Shown: one piece after another, positions 62,237-64,000 of the stretch
Position numbering within the stretch: the stretch's first letter is position 1
How the letters are laid out: every line of letters starts with the position of its first letter
From: Desulfosudis oleivorans
Lineage (GTDB): Bacteria > Desulfobacterota > Desulfobacteria > Desulfobacterales > SURF-7
Length of the DNA stretch: 64,000 nucleotides
Reading direction: 5' to 3'
Assembly (NCBI GenBank): GCA_020723325.1
Contig: DYJD01000030.1
Coordinates: forward strand, 26,029 to 90,028
The notes under the pieces: model-generated
The model's database searches: none
What the model saw: the letters and a program-made list of their open reading frames with translations, nothing else
Told to the model about the DNA's origin: nothing
Position numbers and translations under genes: made by a program

Positions 62237-63694
62237 GTGAACCCATGGTATCTCAGCCTGGGCGTCATCTTGCATTTTATCAGCCTGGCGGGCCTTGCGG
62301 TTTACGGCTTTCACCGTCTTTGGATGCTGCACCAATGGAAAAAGAGCCTCAAACCATCCGGGCCCGTTGCGCAAGCTCCGGGCCCGGATTCATTCCGCCC
62401 CATGGTCACCATCCAACTCCCGTTATACAACGAGCGCCTTGTGGCGGCCCGTTTGATGGACGCTGTTGCCGGGATCGATTGGCCCCAAGACCGGCTCGAG
62501 ATTCAAGTCCTGGACGATTCCACGGATGACACCACCGCGATTGTGGATGAGCGTGCCCGCCATTGGGCCAAGGCCGGTATGTCCATCCGGATCATGCGAC
62601 GCCGGCGGCGAACAGGATATAAAGCCGGCGCCCTGGCCTTTGGCTTGGAGCAGGCCCAAGGGGATTTCATCGCCGTTTTTGACGCCGACTTTCTTCCCCC
62701 GCAGGATTTCCTGCTGAAGACGGTTCCTTTTTTTCAGGATCCCGGGGTGGGCATGGTCCAGACCCGCTGGGGCTTTCTTAACGCCCATCGATCCTGGTTC
62801 ACCAGACTCCAGGAAGTCCTGCTGGCATCCCATTTCGACATTGAACATCAGGTGCGCCATAGCCGTTCGCTTTTTTTCAATTTCAACGGAACCGCCGGCA
62901 TCTGGCGGCGCCGGGCCATCGAGACCGCCGGAGGCTGGCAGGCGGATACCGTCACCGAGGATCTGGATTTGAGTTATCGGGCGCAGATGAAAGGCTGGCG
63001 CTTTGTCTACTGTAGTGAACCCAAGGTTCCGTCGGAATTGCCGCCCACCTTGGCCGATTTTCGCAGCCAGCAGGCGCGCTGGGCCAAGGGCTCCATCCAG
63101 ACCGCCCGCAAATTACTACCCGGCTTGTTGCGTGCCCCGCTGCCGGCCGCCATCAAGATAGAAGCTTTGCTGCACCTGCTTTCCAACTTGGGCTGGCTCC
63201 TGGGTGCCCTGGTGATTCTGACCCTTTATCCGGCATTGCTGGCCCGGCTTGCCATCGGTCCCTGCCAGGTGCTCTGGATCGACCTGCCGTTTTTTCTGAT
63301 ATCCGGCGGCGCGGTCTTTCTCTACTATTTCTATTATTCCCTTTATCGAAAGGATATAAAAGCCGTCATGGTTTTATCATTGCTGCCGGTGCTGAGCATC
63401 GGACTTGCGCCGGCCCTTGGATGGGCCGTGCTCACCGGTATTTTCACTAAGGGCGGCCGATTCCAACGCACCCCCAAATATGGCATGGATGAACCATCCC
63501 GGCGAGCAGAATTTTCTTTTTTGCGCTCCGAGTCGATTTGGATTTATCTCCTGATTCATATGGGTTTGTTTGCCTACTGCCAGTTGCCCATATTTCTTGC
63601 TTTCAGCCGGGGAACCTGGCCGGCGCTTCCATTCCTGCTCTTGTTTCCCTTGGGTTTTGGACTTATTATAGCAATGGATCTTCAGGGCCAATGA
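62237..63694 (+). CDS. Membrane glycosyltransferase family 2 (cellulose-synthase-like)
   Basis: A 485-residue protein, GTG start with GGTGGAAAG upstream. One N-terminal helix; the GT-A core has LYNERLVAARLMD, VLDDSTDDT, FDADFLPPQDF (DxD), TEDLDLSYR and QQARWAKGS (QxxRW), as in processive beta-glycosyltransferases. Four C-terminal helices follow. The product polysaccharide is not known. It follows the barrel gene by 20 bp. A frame continuing from ATG 63691 is not supported. Confidence 0.9.
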   Translation: MNPWYLSLGVILHFISLAGLAVYGFHRLWMLHQWKKSLKPSGPVAQAPGPDSFRPMVTIQLPLYNERLVAARLMDAVAGIDWPQDRLEIQVLDDSTDDTTAIVDERARHWAKAGMSIRIMRRRRRTGYKAGALAFGLEQAQGDFIAVFDADFLPPQDFLLKTVPFFQDPGVGMVQTRWGFLNAHRSWFTRLQEVLLASHFDIEHQVRHSRSLFFNFNGTAGIWRRRAIETAGGWQADTVTEDLDLSYRAQMKGWRFVYCSEPKVPSELPPTLADFRSQQARWAKGSIQTARKLLPGLLRAPLPAAIKIEALLHLLSNLGWLLGALVILTLYPALLARLAIGPCQVLWIDLPFFLISGGAVFLYYFYYSLYRKDIKAVMVLSLLPVLSIGLAPALGWAVLTGIFTKGGRFQRTPKYGMDEPSRRAEFSFLRSESIWIYLLIHMGLFAYCQLPIFLAFSRGTWPALPFLLLFPLGFGLIIAMDLQGQ

Positions 63695-64000
63695 TTCGGC
63701 CTAAGCTGCAACAGAAAATCATCCACCGGCGGGCAGAGAATTCCATCTACCATCCGGCCCAGCCCAGCACGGGATTTTCGAGAACCGAAGGTTTTTTGAA
63801 TTGTCATTTTGTCCGGTTTTGTTTGATGGTGGTTCCAGAAGGAGTCGGCACGGTTAATCCCAGGCTGATCTTGGTCGAATTTTTATCAAACTGATGGGCG
63901 GAATGAAAATGGTATTATGCACTTTTTGACTGCGGGTTGATAGGTCAGAATGATAGCCGTTGTGCTCGCTCTATAAATACGAATTTCGATATCCCGAACG
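63695..64000. other. Right-edge sequence without a supported gene
   Basis: A 67-codon frame overlaps the glycosyltransferase stop (ATGA at 63691) and ends at 63894, but its composition and lack of similarity do not support it. Nothing else recognisable reaches the edge. Confidence 0.35.

Noticed and set aside
63691..63894. 67-codon frame overlapping the glycosyltransferase stop
   Set aside because: The overlap is suggestive, but codon use and residues look random and no family is apparent.

Overview
The window (about 55-57% G+C by eye) looks like the chromosome of a Desulfobacterota (deltaproteobacterial) anaerobe. The grounds are an sdhCAB operon of the menaquinone type, two moeA genes with one fused to a periplasmic-binding-like domain, many sigma-54 activators, a type II secretion operon of deltaproteobacterial layout, a PEP-CTERM protein and several small Cys-rich proteins typical of that group. 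The taxon is inference. I found no rRNA, tRNA or CRISPR array.

Layout. 1-7.3 kb: exported LysM protein (cut by the left edge), HD phosphohydrolase, sdhCAB, HTH-EIIA regulator, ClC channel. 7.3-12 kb (minus strand): a compatible-solute and Na+/H+ antiport block under a riboswitch-like leader; two glycosyltransferases and nhaA carry frameshifts, stops and internal deletions, while the phosphatase and a PhnD-like receptor are intact. 12-19.3 kb: lipoprotein, STAS and RsbW-like partner-switch proteins, cyclic-nucleotide-binding protein, an ABC exporter with a very large insert in its ATPase, and a Cache-HAMP-SpoIIE phosphatase. 19.3-23.1 kb: an AT-richer island between 302-bp direct repeats of the SpoIIE 3' end. 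It holds an unrecognised lipoprotein plus secreted glycine-zipper/nuclease-like gene pair and a Phd/ParE-type toxin-antitoxin pair. 23.4-32 kb: a second SpoIIE gene, DUF2065, queA, tgt, an MBL-fold hydrolase and insertion-sequence wreckage. 32-39.4 kb: sigma-54 activator, tiny zinc-ribbon protein, moeA, moeA fusion, archease, rtcB. 39.4-45 kb: lipoprotein, sigma-54 promoter with PEP-CTERM protein, two sigma-54 activators and a lone receiver. 45-58.6 kb: ParA, a 30-residue ORF, gspGHIJKLMNCDE, a YidD-domain protein and a TPR protein; gspF and gspO are absent. 58.7-64 kb: an orphan ClpX-type zinc finger, a lipoprotein with four rhodanese domains, an outer-membrane barrel and a membrane glycosyltransferase.

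Strongest leads: (1) the island at 19.3-23.1 kb with its undescribed two-gene module; (2) the structured, terminator-bearing leader of nhaA feeding a locus that is decaying; (3) a dispersed ~150-bp element with TCGGGG-type inverted ends, two full copies (16870-17025 and 37355-37504); (4) tiny genes under 60 codons at 33782-33946 and 45821-45913; (5) the ABC ATPase with a roughly 250-residue insert that looks like degenerate internal duplication. Several frame breaks lie in homopolymers and should be confirmed against reads before being treated as biology.
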